Source: an uncultured Ruminococcus sp. (lineage in GTDB: Bacteria > Bacillota > Clostridia > Lachnospirales > Lachnospiraceae). Taken from it: a stretch of DNA of 64,000 nucleotides. Every line of letters starts with the position of its first letter. The first letter of the stretch is position 1. The DNA is taken from positions 1 through 64,000 of the forward strand of contig UQKK01000016.1 in NCBI GenBank assembly GCA_900541505.1, given 5' to 3'. A program made the translations under genes and the position numbers. A model generated the notes under the pieces. It had not been told where the DNA came from. It ran no database searches and saw nothing but the letters and a program-made list of their open reading frames with translations. Positions 44,963-53,322 of this stretch are shown piece after piece.

Positions 44963-45124
44963 ATGAAGAAATATGTTTGTGATGTATGTGGATATATTTA
45001 TGACGAGGCGGCTGGCGACCCGGATAACGGAATCGAAGCAGGGACAAAATGGGAAGATGTTCCGGACGATTTTGTCTGCCCTCTGTGCGGAGTAGGAAAA
45101 GACCAGTTCTCTGAGACAGAGTAA
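44963..45124 (+). CDS. Rubredoxin
   Basis: A 53-aa one-iron electron carrier. Both CxxC halves that hold the iron are present: KYVCDVCGYIYDEAAGDPDN begins the protein and FVCPLCGVGKDQF closes it. The aromatic core and acidic surface fit the family. It is used by anaerobes with oxygen and peroxide reductases. ATG 44963 follows AAAGGAGG by 8 nt. It is a single-gene unit with its own promoter and terminator; no redox partner is adjacent. Confidence 0.95.
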   Translation: MKKYVCDVCGYIYDEAAGDPDNGIEAGTKWEDVPDDFVCPLCGVGKDQFSETE

Positions 45125-45143
45125 TCCATTAGATGAAGAGATG

Positions 45144-45187
45144 AGGACCTTCGGTGCGGTGAATGACTGTACCGGAGGTCCTTTCTT
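45144..45187 (+). terminator. Terminator of rubredoxin
   Basis: A 12-bp stem AGGACCTTCGGT (45144-45155) / ACCGGAGGTCCT (45171-45182), one wobble, then TTCTTT. Confidence 0.8.
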
Positions 45188-45232
45188 TAATAGGGTGTGT
45201 CCAGATTCTCTGGATACACCCTATTAAAGAAA
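45182..45232. repeat. Large palindrome: 23-bp stem, 5-nt loop
   Basis: The arm 45182-45204 (TTTCTTTAATAGGGTGTGTC...) pairs with 45210-45232 over 23 bp with one G-U pair, around loop ATTCT. It begins exactly where the rubredoxin terminator ends. It could be a second terminator, or a small mobile palindromic repeat (MITE or REP-like). No neighbouring transposase is present. Confidence 0.8.
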
Positions 45233-45279
45233 ACCCTCCAGACTTGCTCTGGGCCTGTGTTGTTACAAAATTCCTGAAT

Positions 45280-45328
45280 AAACAGTATATAACAGTTGAC
45301 AACAGTTATAAACTGTTATATACTGTTT
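45280..45328 (+). promoter_or_regulatory. GntR promoter embedded in a nested operator
   Basis: A consensus promoter, TTGACA (45296-45301), 17-bp spacer, TATACT (45319-45324), is wrapped in a perfect inverted repeat: AAACAGTATATAACAGTT (45280-45297) and AACTGTTATATACTGTTT (45311-45328). Between the -35 and -10 there is a second palindrome AACAGTT-ATA-AACTGTT (45301-45317). The overlap with both promoter boxes points to tight autorepression by the downstream GntR protein. Confidence 0.85.
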
Positions 45329-45347
45329 GTAGATGGAGGGAGAGAAT

Positions 45348-45719
45348 ATGAAAGTAATCATAAACAGTTCATCGATGGTACCAATCTATGAACAGCTTGT
45401 AGAGCAAATCAAAGCTCTCATTTTAAACGGGGAGCTGAAAGAAAATGACAGCCTGCCATCTGTCCGGACTTTATCAAAGGAACTCAGAATCAGCGCGCTC
45501 ACTGTGAAGAAGGCGTATGACGCGCTGGAACAGGAAGGGTTCACCGTCACGGTGCACGGGAAAGGCACTTATGTGGCGGCGGCGAACAAGGAGATGCTTC
45601 TGGAAGAGTACAAAAGAGAAGTGGAATCCGAGCTGGAAGCGGTGATTCGCAAAGCAAAACGCTATGGTCTTTCAGCGGAGGAGATACGCGAAATGACAGA
45701 ATTGATATTGGAGGGATAG
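45348..45719 (+). CDS. GntR family regulator, YtrA type
   Basis: A 123-aa repressor: N-terminal winged helix (PIYEQLVEQIKALILNGEL, then LPSVRTLSKELRISALTVKK and GKGTYVA) and a short C-terminal helical tail instead of a large effector domain, as in the YtrA subfamily that controls ABC transporter operons. ATG 45348 is 7 nt from GGAGG; an ATG at 45333 overlaps that site and is rejected. It is 3 nt ahead of the ATPase gene. Confidence 0.9.
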   Translation: MKVIINSSSMVPIYEQLVEQIKALILNGELKENDSLPSVRTLSKELRISALTVKKAYDALEQEGFTVTVHGKGTYVAAANKEMLLEEYKREVESELEAVIRKAKRYGLSAEEIREMTELILEG

Positions 45720-45722
45720 AGT

Positions 45723-46577
45723 ATGCTTAAGGTAAGCAATCTGGAGAAACATTACCGAGATTTTTCCCTGAATTGTTCCCTGGAGGTCAGACCGGGATTT
45801 GTGACCGGTCTGATTGGACCAAACGGAGCGGGAAAATCGACTACATTTAAGGCAGTATTGGGGCTGATACGCCCGGACGGCGGAACAATTGAGATTTTCG
45901 GAAAAGACCGGAATACTTTAAAGGACAGCGGGAGAGGGCAGATTGGAGTCGTGCTCTCGGATTCGGGATTCAGCGAATATCTGTCTGTGAAGGATATCTG
46001 CCGGGTGATGGCATGTATGTATCCTACTTTTGACAAGAAACGGTTTTTAGAACGATGCAGAGAGTTTCAGCTGCCTGTGGATAAAAAGGTAAAAGGATTT
46101 TCCACGGGGATGAAGGCAAAATTAAAGCTGCTCGCGGCAATGTCCCATCAGACCAGGCTGCTCATACTGGATGAGCCCACATCGGGATTGGATGTGGCGG
46201 CGAGAGAAAAGCTTCTGGATATGCTGCGCACATACATGGAGGAGGATGAGAATCGCGCTATTTTAATCAGTTCACACATTTCCAGGGATTTGGAGGGTCT
46301 GTGTGACGACCTGTATATGATTCAGGACGGGCACATTGTCCTGCATGAGGAGACGGATACTCTGCTTTCTTCCTACGGGGTCATCAAGGTGAGTGAAGAG
46401 CAGTACCGCATGCTGGATAAACAGTACATCCTGTGCAGCAGAAAAGAGACATTCGGATACAGCCTGCTGACGGATGAGCGGCAGTACTATGTGGAAAATT
46501 ATCCGCAGGTCGTGGTGGAAAACGCAGACATTGACGAGGTCTTGCTGTTGATGATGAAAGGAGAGGACAGGGCATGA
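45723..46577 (+). CDS. ABC transporter ATP-binding protein
   Basis: A 284-aa ATPase with Walker A GPNGAGKST, a signature region GFSTGMKAKLKLLAAM (STGMK rather than the common LSGGQ), Walker B LLILDEPTSGLD and switch His in SSHISRD. The C-terminal 70 residues are specific to this YtrB-like group. It pairs with the membrane protein that follows (ATGA overlap) and with the GntR regulator. Such modules export peptides or respond to cell-wall antibiotics; the substrate is unknown. Confidence 0.9.
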   Translation: MLKVSNLEKHYRDFSLNCSLEVRPGFVTGLIGPNGAGKSTTFKAVLGLIRPDGGTIEIFGKDRNTLKDSGRGQIGVVLSDSGFSEYLSVKDICRVMACMYPTFDKKRFLERCREFQLPVDKKVKGFSTGMKAKLKLLAAMSHQTRLLILDEPTSGLDVAAREKLLDMLRTYMEEDENRAILISSHISRDLEGLCDDLYMIQDGHIVLHEETDTLLSSYGVIKVSEEQYRMLDKQYILCSRKETFGYSLLTDERQYYVENYPQVVVENADIDEVLLLMMKGEDRA

Positions 46578-47230
46578 AAGGACTGCTTGTAAAAGATTTC
46601 TGTATCATGAAACTGCAGAAGACATTTTTTATCATGATTTTTGTTATGGCGCTGGTGTTTGCCTGGTCATTTAAAAATCCTTCGTATATGGTGAGCTTTC
46701 TGACGTTTATATCGTCTATCTTTGTGCTGACGACCATCAGTTATGATGAATTTGACAATGGATATACCTTCCTTTTTACCCTTCCCGTTTCCCGGAGGAT
46801 ATATGTGCTGGAGAAATACGTGTTCGGGCTGATACTGGGGGCAGGCACCTGGTGTGTGTGCACCGTTATCGCGGCAATCTGCGCGGCAGTTACCGGATAT
46901 GCGAGTCTCAATATGGAGTGGCTGGTAAGCTACCTCATTTATCTTGGATTTGTACTGCTCATTGTGTCGGTCACAGTCCCCACACAGCTGAAATTCGGCG
47001 GGGACAGAGGAAGGCTGGGGCTGATACTTACTCTGGGCGGAATCTTCCTCATCGGATACGGGTGCGTGTGGGGATTGAAAAAGCTGGGGATTAACGTGGA
47101 AGAGGTGCTGGATAGCGCCGCAGCCGGAGGAATTGCCGCTTTCTTTGGAATCTGCTTTCTCGTTCTGTTTCTCGTGCTGGGGATTTCCTGCCTGATAAGC
47201 GTGCGTATTATGGAGAATAAGGAATTGTAA
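46574..47230 (+). CDS. ABC-2 type membrane subunit
   Basis: A 218-aa permease with six hydrophobic segments, resembling the ABC2_membrane_5 group. The N-terminus is MKGLLVKDFCIMKLQKT, and the loop TTISYDEFDNGYTFLFTLPVSRR is the common cytoplasmic coupling helix of this family. It overlaps the ATPase gene by 4 nt, so the pair should form a transporter. The operon ends here; the holA promoter lies about 20 nt beyond the stop. Confidence 0.85.
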   Translation: MKGLLVKDFCIMKLQKTFFIMIFVMALVFAWSFKNPSYMVSFLTFISSIFVLTTISYDEFDNGYTFLFTLPVSRRIYVLEKYVFGLILGAGTWCVCTVIAAICAAVTGYASLNMEWLVSYLIYLGFVLLIVSVTVPTQLKFGGDRGRLGLILTLGGIFLIGYGCVWGLKKLGINVEEVLDSAAAGGIAAFFGICFLVLFLVLGISCLISVRIMENKEL

Positions 47231-47248
47231 TAAAAATGCAGGACAATC

Positions 47249-47278
47249 TTGCCAAATAAATGATGGTTCATATATAAT
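47249..47278 (+). promoter_or_regulatory. Promoter immediately before holA
   Basis: TTGCCA (47249-47254), 18-bp spacer, consensus TATAAT (47273-47278). Only 9 nt lie between the -10 and the holA ATG, so the message may start 2-3 nt before it. Confidence 0.6.
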
Positions 47279-47287
47279 AGAGAAGTT

Positions 47288-48265
47288 ATGAAGAGTTTAA
47301 ATGAAGATTTAAAGACAGGACAATTTAAACAGATTTATCTTCTCTATGGGGAGGAGGGCTATCTGAAGCGACAGTATAAGGAGCGCTTCACGAAAGCCAT
47401 GCTCCCGGAAGGCGACACCATGAACTATGCCTATTACGAGGGCAAGAACGTGGATGTGCGGGAAGTCATTGACCTGGCGGAGACCCTGCCATTTTTCTCT
47501 GAATGCCGTCTGATTGTCTTTGAGAACACCGGCTTTTTTAAGAGCGCGGGCGCGGAGCTGGCGGACTACGTAAAGGAGATGCCGCCCACCACGTATTTCC
47601 TTTTCATTGAAAATGAAGTGGATAAGCGCAGTAAGCTGTACAAGGCTGTGAAGGCAAAAGGGCACATTGTGGAGCTTGGCGCCCAAGATGAGGCGACGCT
47701 GAAGCGGTGGGTCGCGGGGCTGGTGAAAAAGGAAGGCAAGCAGATATCTGAGAGCTGTATCGTGTATCTCTTAGGCAAGATAGGGACAGATATGGAGAAT
47801 ATTCAGAGAGAGCTGGAGAAGCTGTTCTGCTATACACTGGAGAGGGATTCCATTGAAAAAGAGGATATCGATGCCGTCTGTGTGACCCAGATTACCAATC
47901 ATATTTTTGATATGGTCAATGCCGTGGCGGAGAAGAAGCAGAAAAAAGCTCTGGACTTATACTATGAGCTGCTGGCGTTAAAGGAGCCGCCCATGCGGAT
48001 TCTTTTTCTGCTGACAAGACAGTACCGCATCTTATTTCATGTAAAGGACCTCCTGCAAAAAGGGTACGGCAGGAAGGAAATCGCGTCGAAGGCGGGGCTA
48101 CACCCCTTTGCGGCGGGAAAATACATGGACCAGGCGAAGTACTTTAAGACCAGAGAGCTAAGAAAAATCATGGAGGACAGCGCGGATATCGAGCAGAGGG
48201 TGAAGACAGGACTTCTGACAGATAACCTGGCTGTGGAACTGTTTTTAGTCAAATATTCTGCGTAG
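47288..48265 (+). CDS. holA: DNA polymerase III subunit delta
   Basis: Clamp-loader subunit that opens the sliding clamp. The 325-aa product has the N-terminal AAA-like domain (KQIYLLYGEEGYLKRQY) and the family motif IGTDMENIQRELEKL (about 160-174), followed by the helical collar domain. The first residues MKSLNEDLKTGQFK match homologues, supporting ATG 47288, though no normal ribosome binding site is placed before it. It leads the holA-lepA pair. Confidence 0.9.
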   Translation: MKSLNEDLKTGQFKQIYLLYGEEGYLKRQYKERFTKAMLPEGDTMNYAYYEGKNVDVREVIDLAETLPFFSECRLIVFENTGFFKSAGAELADYVKEMPPTTYFLFIENEVDKRSKLYKAVKAKGHIVELGAQDEATLKRWVAGLVKKEGKQISESCIVYLLGKIGTDMENIQRELEKLFCYTLERDSIEKEDIDAVCVTQITNHIFDMVNAVAEKKQKKALDLYYELLALKEPPMRILFLLTRQYRILFHVKDLLQKGYGRKEIASKAGLHPFAAGKYMDQAKYFKTRELRKIMEDSADIEQRVKTGLLTDNLAVELFLVKYSA

Positions 48266-48290
48266 TGTAAAGCGGACAGGAGGAAGCAAA

Positions 48291-50105
48291 GTGTCAGAGA
48301 TAGAACAGAGTAAAATACGTAATTTTTGTATTATTGCCCATATCGACCATGGGAAATCTACCCTGGCGGACCGTATCATTGAGATGACCGGTCTTTTGAC
48401 GAGCCGGGAGATGCAGTCTCAGGTGCTGGACAACATGGAACTGGAGCGGGAGAGAGGCATCACCATCAAGGCACAGGCAGTGCGTACGGTGTACAGGGCA
48501 AAGGATGGGGAGGAGTATATCTTCAACCTTATCGACACTCCCGGTCATGTGGACTTTAACTATGAGGTGTCCCGCAGCTTAGCGGCGTGCGATGGGGCAA
48601 TCCTGGTGGTGGACGCTGCTCAGGGCGTGGAGGCGCAGACACTGGCAAATGTGTATCTGGCGCTGGACCATGACCTGGACGTGATGCCGGTCATCAACAA
48701 GATTGATCTTCCCAGCGCGGAACCGGAGCGGGTGAAGGAAGAGATAGAGGATGTCATCGGGATTGAGGCGGATGATGCTCCGCTGATTTCGGCAAAGACC
48801 GGGCTTGGTGTGGAGGATGTATTAGAACAGGTCATCACGAAAATCCCCGCGCCCGGCGGCGATGCGAAAGCGCCTTTAAAAGCGCTCATCTTTGACTCGG
48901 TTTACGATTCCTACAAGGGAGTTATTGTATTCTGCCGTATCAAAGAGGGCACCATAAAGAAGGGCACCTGTATCCGCATGATGGCGACGGGCGCCTCGGC
49001 TGACGTGGTGGAAGTGGGATATTTCGGAGCAGGGCAGTTCATCCCCTGCGAGGAATTGAGCGCCGGCATGGTCGGCTATTTCACGGCGAGCCTGAAAAAT
49101 GTGAAGGATACGCGGGTGGGTGATACGGTGACTGACGCAAAGCGTCCCTGCGACAGCCCCCTGCCCGGATATAAGAAGGTAAACCCCATGGTGTACTGCG
49201 GGCTTTACCCGGCGGACGGGGCAAAGTACCCGGATTTGCGCGACGCTCTGGAAAAGCTCCAGCTAAACGATGCGGCGCTGCAGTTTGAGGCGGAGACGTC
49301 CGTTGCCTTAGGCTTCGGATTCCGCTGCGGGTTTTTGGGACTTCTGCACCTGGAGATTATTCAGGAACGCCTGGAGAGAGAGTACAATCTGGATTTGGTG
49401 ACCACAGCCCCCAGCGTTATCTATAAGGTGCATAAGACCAACGGGGAGGTCATTGATTTGACGAACCCTACGAACCTGCCGGACCCGGCGGAGATTGAAT
49501 ATATGGAGGAGCCCATGGTGAAGGCGGAGATTATGGTGACCTCCGAGTTCATCGGCGCCATCATGGATTTGTGCCAGGAGAGGCGCGGCGTTTACCAGGG
49601 CATGGAATATATCGAGGAGAAGCGGGCGGTGCTCCACTACCACCTGCCGTTGAATGAAATTATCTACGATTTCTTTGACGCGTTAAAATCCCGCTCCAGA
49701 GGGTATGCCTCCTTTGACTACGAGATGCTCGGCTACGAGCGGTCCGAGCTTGTGAAGCTGGATATCCTTATTAATAAAGAAGAAGTGGATGCACTCTCCT
49801 TTATCGTATTTTCCGGAAGTGCCTATGACAGGGGCAGACGGATGTGCGAGAAGCTGAAGGAGGAGATTCCGCGCCAGCTCTTTGAGATTCCGATTCAGGC
49901 GGCGATTGGCAGCAAGATTATTGCCAGGGAGACTGTGAAGGCGATGCGCAAAGACGTGCTGGCTAAATGCTACGGCGGCGATATTTCCCGTAAGAAAAAG
50001 CTTTTAGAGAAGCAGAAGGAAGGAAAGAAGCGTATGCGCCAGGTGGGAAATGTAGAAATCCCCCAGAAGGCATTTATGAGTGTATTAAAACTGGATGACG
50101 ATTAA
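48291..50105 (+). CDS. lepA: Elongation factor 4 (LepA)
   Basis: Ribosome GTPase that back-translocates or aids initiation and ribosome assembly. The 604-aa product has G1 AHIDHGKST, RERGITIKAQ, G3 DTPGHVDF, G4 NKIDLPSA, and the LepA-specific C-terminal domain (AKCYGGDISRKKKLLEKQKEGKKRM). It starts at GTG 48291 after AGGAGGAAG. A terminator follows before hemW. Confidence 0.96.
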   Translation: MSEIEQSKIRNFCIIAHIDHGKSTLADRIIEMTGLLTSREMQSQVLDNMELERERGITIKAQAVRTVYRAKDGEEYIFNLIDTPGHVDFNYEVSRSLAACDGAILVVDAAQGVEAQTLANVYLALDHDLDVMPVINKIDLPSAEPERVKEEIEDVIGIEADDAPLISAKTGLGVEDVLEQVITKIPAPGGDAKAPLKALIFDSVYDSYKGVIVFCRIKEGTIKKGTCIRMMATGASADVVEVGYFGAGQFIPCEELSAGMVGYFTASLKNVKDTRVGDTVTDAKRPCDSPLPGYKKVNPMVYCGLYPADGAKYPDLRDALEKLQLNDAALQFEAETSVALGFGFRCGFLGLLHLEIIQERLEREYNLDLVTTAPSVIYKVHKTNGEVIDLTNPTNLPDPAEIEYMEEPMVKAEIMVTSEFIGAIMDLCQERRGVYQGMEYIEEKRAVLHYHLPLNEIIYDFFDALKSRSRGYASFDYEMLGYERSELVKLDILINKEEVDALSFIVFSGSAYDRGRRMCEKLKEEIPRQLFEIPIQAAIGSKIIARETVKAMRKDVLAKCYGGDISRKKKLLEKQKEGKKRMRQVGNVEIPQKAFMSVLKLDDD

Positions 50106-50122
50106 GAAATTTTTGTATGTAT

Positions 50123-50167
50123 CCCCGGATACGTTGCGGACGTTTGTCTGTGGCTGTCCGGGGTTTT
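50123..50167 (+). terminator. Terminator between lepA and hemW
   Basis: Stem CCCCGGA (50123-50129) / TCCGGGG (50157-50163) with a long loop, then TTTT. Confidence 0.65.
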
Positions 50168-50193
50168 GAATCAAAAGAGGATGGTCAAAAGAA

Positions 50194-51432
50194 ATGAAAA
50201 AGGGTTTGGAACTGTATGTGCATATCCCCTTCTGCGCGCGCAAGTGTGATTACTGTGATTTCCTGTCCGCGCCCGCGGATACAAAGACAAGGCAGAAATA
50301 TGTACAGGCGCTCATCTGCGAGATAAAGAGCCGAAAAAAAGAATTTGCAGACTATGAAGTGACGACAGTTTTCGTGGGCGGAGGAACTCCGTCCATTTTA
50401 GCGGGAGAAGAGATTTCCCGTATCTTTAAAGCGCTGCGCGAGAGCTTTGCCTTCCGTGAAAACCCGGAGATTACCATGGAGGTGAATCCGGGCACGGTGA
50501 CGGAGGAAAAGTTTCAGTTTTGGAAAAAGGCGGGGGTCAACCGTCTCAGCATCGGGCTGCAGTCCGCAGACGACAGGGAGTTAAAACTTCTGGGGAGGAT
50601 ACACACCTTTGAGGATTTCCTTTACACCTATGAGACGGCGAGAAAGTCAGGCTTTGCCAATATCAATATCGATTTGATATCCGCGCTGCCCGGACAGAGC
50701 GTATCCTCCTGGGAGAAGACACTGCGCAAGGCGGCAGAGCTTTCTCCGGAACATATCTCCGCGTACAGTCTCATCATCGAGGAGGGAACGCCCTTCTATA
50801 GAAGATATGGCGCTTCGAAAGAAGACGGCGCGCCGGGAGATGCAGAGTCTCCTGGATACGAAAAAGCTGGCGCGTCCGGCGGCGAAAGCGCCTGTGATGG
50901 CGAGAGGTATCCGGCGCTGCCCGATGAGGAGACGGACCGCCTCATTTATAAAACGACCGGGGAAATCTTAAGAGAGTACGGGTATGTTCGCTATGAAATC
51001 TCCAATTACGCGAAAGAGGGATACGCCTGCCGCCACAACCTGGGTTACTGGGAGAGAAAGGAATATCTGGGACTGGGGCTGGGAGCCGCGTCCCTGGTAA
51101 ACGAGACAAGGTTTAAGAATACAGAGGAGTTAGAAACATATCTGGAGATATTTGGAGAAGAGAAAAGAGAATATCCTTCTGCCGTCACAGAGAGGGAACG
51201 TCTGGATACAAAAGAGCAGATGGAAGAGTTTATGTTTCTGGGGCTGCGGAAAATGAAGGGAATCTCGCAAAGAGAGTTTGCCCGTCAGTTTGGGGAGACA
51301 CTGGAGGAGGTATATGGTGAGGAGATAAAAGAACTGACAGCAGAGGGGCTGCTTGAGCAGGAGGGCGAATGGCTGCGGCTCACAGAATTTGGAATCGATG
51401 TCAGCAATTATGTATTTGAAAAATTTTTCTAA
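50194..51432 (+). CDS. hemW: Radical SAM protein HemW (coproporphyrinogen oxidase-like)
   Basis: Radical SAM protein related to HemN but belonging to the HemW group, a haem chaperone. The 412-aa product has the cluster motif HIPFCARKCDYCDF (C14, C18, C21), VFVGGGTPS, MEVNPGTVT, NRLSIGLQS and the C-terminal HemN_C domain. Between PFYRRYG and PDEETDR there is a 35-residue Gly/Ala/Glu/Asp-rich insertion not usual in the family. The trailing Cys expected for coproporphyrinogen oxidases is absent, as in HemW. Next is the heat-shock operon. Confidence 0.9.
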   Translation: MKKGLELYVHIPFCARKCDYCDFLSAPADTKTRQKYVQALICEIKSRKKEFADYEVTTVFVGGGTPSILAGEEISRIFKALRESFAFRENPEITMEVNPGTVTEEKFQFWKKAGVNRLSIGLQSADDRELKLLGRIHTFEDFLYTYETARKSGFANINIDLISALPGQSVSSWEKTLRKAAELSPEHISAYSLIIEEGTPFYRRYGASKEDGAPGDAESPGYEKAGASGGESACDGERYPALPDEETDRLIYKTTGEILREYGYVRYEISNYAKEGYACRHNLGYWERKEYLGLGLGAASLVNETRFKNTEELETYLEIFGEEKREYPSAVTERERLDTKEQMEEFMFLGLRKMKGISQREFARQFGETLEEVYGEEIKELTAEGLLEQEGEWLRLTEFGIDVSNYVFEKFF

Positions 51433-51438
51433 ACAGTG

Positions 51439-51467
51439 TTGACAAAAGGAAAACAGGGTGCTATCTT
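51439..51467 (+). promoter_or_regulatory. Heat-shock operon promoter
   Basis: TTGACA (51439-51444), 17-bp spacer, TATCTT (51462-51467). The start site would fall about 10 nt before the CIRCE element. Confidence 0.75.
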
Positions 51468-51482
51468 AATATACGTAAGGTG

Positions 51483-51509
51483 TTAGCACTCAAAAGTAAA
51501 GAGTGCTAA
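51483..51509 (+). promoter_or_regulatory. CIRCE operator
   Basis: Perfect TTAGCACTC-N9-GAGTGCTAA (51483-51491, 51501-51509), the HrcA binding site. It sits between the promoter and hrcA, so HrcA represses the operon until heat shock. Confidence 0.97.
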
Positions 51510-51536
51510 TAAACTTTAAGGGAAGGAGACAGGGCA

Positions 51537-52583
51537 GTGACGGACACAGGTTTGAATGAGAGAAAGCTCACGATTTTAAAAGCAATCATCCAGAACTATC
51601 TTGAGACCGGAGAGCCTGTCGGTTCCAGGACTCTTTCCAAAATACCGGAACTGAATTTAAGTTCCGCGACCATCCGCAATGAGATGGCGGACTTGGAAGA
51701 TTTAGGTTATATTTTCCAGCCCCACACCTCGGCGGGGAGGATTCCTTCCGACAAAGGCTACCGATTCTACGTTGATATGCTGATGGAGGAGAAGGAGCAG
51801 GAGATTACCGAGCTGAAAAATACCATGCTGGAGAAGACGGACAAGGTGGAGCAGGTGTTGAAGCAGGCTGCCAGAGTGTTGGCGGTCAATACCAATTACG
51901 CGACCATGGTGTCGGCTCCGGTGAACAGCCGCAACAGGCTGAAGTTCATCCAGCTTTCTCAGGTGGATGAGGAGCAGATTGTAGCGGTCATTGTCATGGG
52001 CGGCAACGTAATCAAGAATAAGATTATTGAAGTTGGCGAAAGCTTAAGTAATGAGAACCTTCTGAAACTGAACATGCTGCTGAATACAACGCTGAACGGC
52101 ATGTCCATTGACCAGATTACACTGGGGCTTATCGCCCGCCTGAAAGAGCAGGCGGGAATCCACAGTCAGGTCATCGGTGACGTGCTGGATGCGGTGGCGG
52201 AGATTATTCACGTGGATGACGACATGGAAATCTACACCAGCGGGGCGACGAATATTTTCAAGTACCCCGAACTGAGCGACAAGCAGAGCGCCCAGGAAAT
52301 CATCAGTGCCTTTGAGGAGAAGCAGCAGCTTGCTGATTTGGTGACAGAGACGCTTGCCAGCGAGGACAGCCATGGAATCCAGGTCTATATCGGCGATGAG
52401 GCGCCTGTCAAGACGATGAAGGACTGCAGCGTTGTAACGGCGACATATGAACTGGGAGAGGGCATGAAGGGGACCATCGGTATTATCGGTCCCAAGCGTA
52501 TGGATTACGAGCATGTCATGAAGTCGCTGAAGACTTTACAGAATGAATTGGATGCGATTTACAGCAAAGAGCCGAAAGAATAG
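51537..52583 (+). CDS. hrcA: Heat-inducible transcription repressor HrcA
   Basis: Repressor of the CIRCE regulon, kept active by GroEL. The 348-aa product has the winged helix (LNERKLTILKAIIQNYLETG, then SSATIRNEMADLEDLGY and QPHTSAGRIPS) and the C-terminal GAF-like and dimerisation domain. It starts at GTG 51537 after GGAAGGAG. The operon runs on to grpE, 15 nt downstream. Confidence 0.96.
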   Translation: MTDTGLNERKLTILKAIIQNYLETGEPVGSRTLSKIPELNLSSATIRNEMADLEDLGYIFQPHTSAGRIPSDKGYRFYVDMLMEEKEQEITELKNTMLEKTDKVEQVLKQAARVLAVNTNYATMVSAPVNSRNRLKFIQLSQVDEEQIVAVIVMGGNVIKNKIIEVGESLSNENLLKLNMLLNTTLNGMSIDQITLGLIARLKEQAGIHSQVIGDVLDAVAEIIHVDDDMEIYTSGATNIFKYPELSDKQSAQEIISAFEEKQQLADLVTETLASEDSHGIQVYIGDEAPVKTMKDCSVVTATYELGEGMKGTIGIIGPKRMDYEHVMKSLKTLQNELDAIYSKEPKE

Positions 52584-52598
52584 GAAGGTGAAGAATTG

Positions 52599-53273
52599 GT
52601 GGATGAAAAGATGAGCAAAGAAGATATGGTAAAAGAAGCGGTGGAAGAGGCGAAAGCAAAAGCTGCCGCGGAGCAGACAGAAGCGGACGAGGCTGCAGAT
52701 GAGCCAAAGGCGGAAGAGTCATCCGCTTCGCAGGAAAACGAAAAAGAGCCGGACGAGGCAGATGTAAGCCAGGAAGAACCGGAGGAAGAGGGCAAGACAG
52801 AGAAGAAAAAGCTGTTCTCCAAAAAGCCCAAGAAAGACAAGAAGGATGAAAAGATTGAAGAACTCACCGACCGCCTGACGCGGCAGATGGCTGAGTTTGA
52901 CAATTTCCGCAAGCGCACAGAGAAAGAGAAATCCCAGATGTACGAGATTGGCGCCAGAGATGTGATTGAGAAGATTCTCCCGGTGGTGGATAATTTCGAG
53001 AGAGGGCTTACCGCTGTGCCGGAAGAAGAGAAGGGCAGCGCTTTTGCGGAAGGCATGGAAAAGATTTACAAGCAGCTGATGACGACACTGGAAGGATTGG
53101 AAGTGAAGCCAATCGAAGCGGTGGGAAAAGAGTTCAACCCGGATTTCCACAATGCGGTCATGCATGTGGAGGATGAGGAACTCGGCGAGAACATTATAGC
53201 TGAGGAGTTCCAGAAGGGATACACATACAGGGACACCGTGGTGAGACACAGCATGGTAAAGGTAGCAAACTGA
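52599..53273 (+). CDS. grpE: Nucleotide exchange factor GrpE
   Basis: Releases ADP from DnaK. The 224-aa product has a long acidic, Ala/Glu-rich N-terminus, a Lys-rich segment (KKKLFSKKPKKDKKDEK), the coiled coil and the beta domain motif DFHNAVMHVEDEELGENIIAEE split by family spacing. GTG 52599 is 8 nt after AAGGTG; TTG 52596 is equally possible, ATG 52611 less so. Confidence 0.93.
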   Translation: MDEKMSKEDMVKEAVEEAKAKAAAEQTEADEAADEPKAEESSASQENEKEPDEADVSQEEPEEEGKTEKKKLFSKKPKKDKKDEKIEELTDRLTRQMAEFDNFRKRTEKEKSQMYEIGARDVIEKILPVVDNFERGLTAVPEEEKGSAFAEGMEKIYKQLMTTLEGLEVKPIEAVGKEFNPDFHNAVMHVEDEELGENIIAEEFQKGYTYRDTVVRHSMVKVAN

Positions 53274-53322
53274 CCTGAAAACAGGATAGAACCATATAAT
53301 TCATTGAAGGAGGATATTTACT

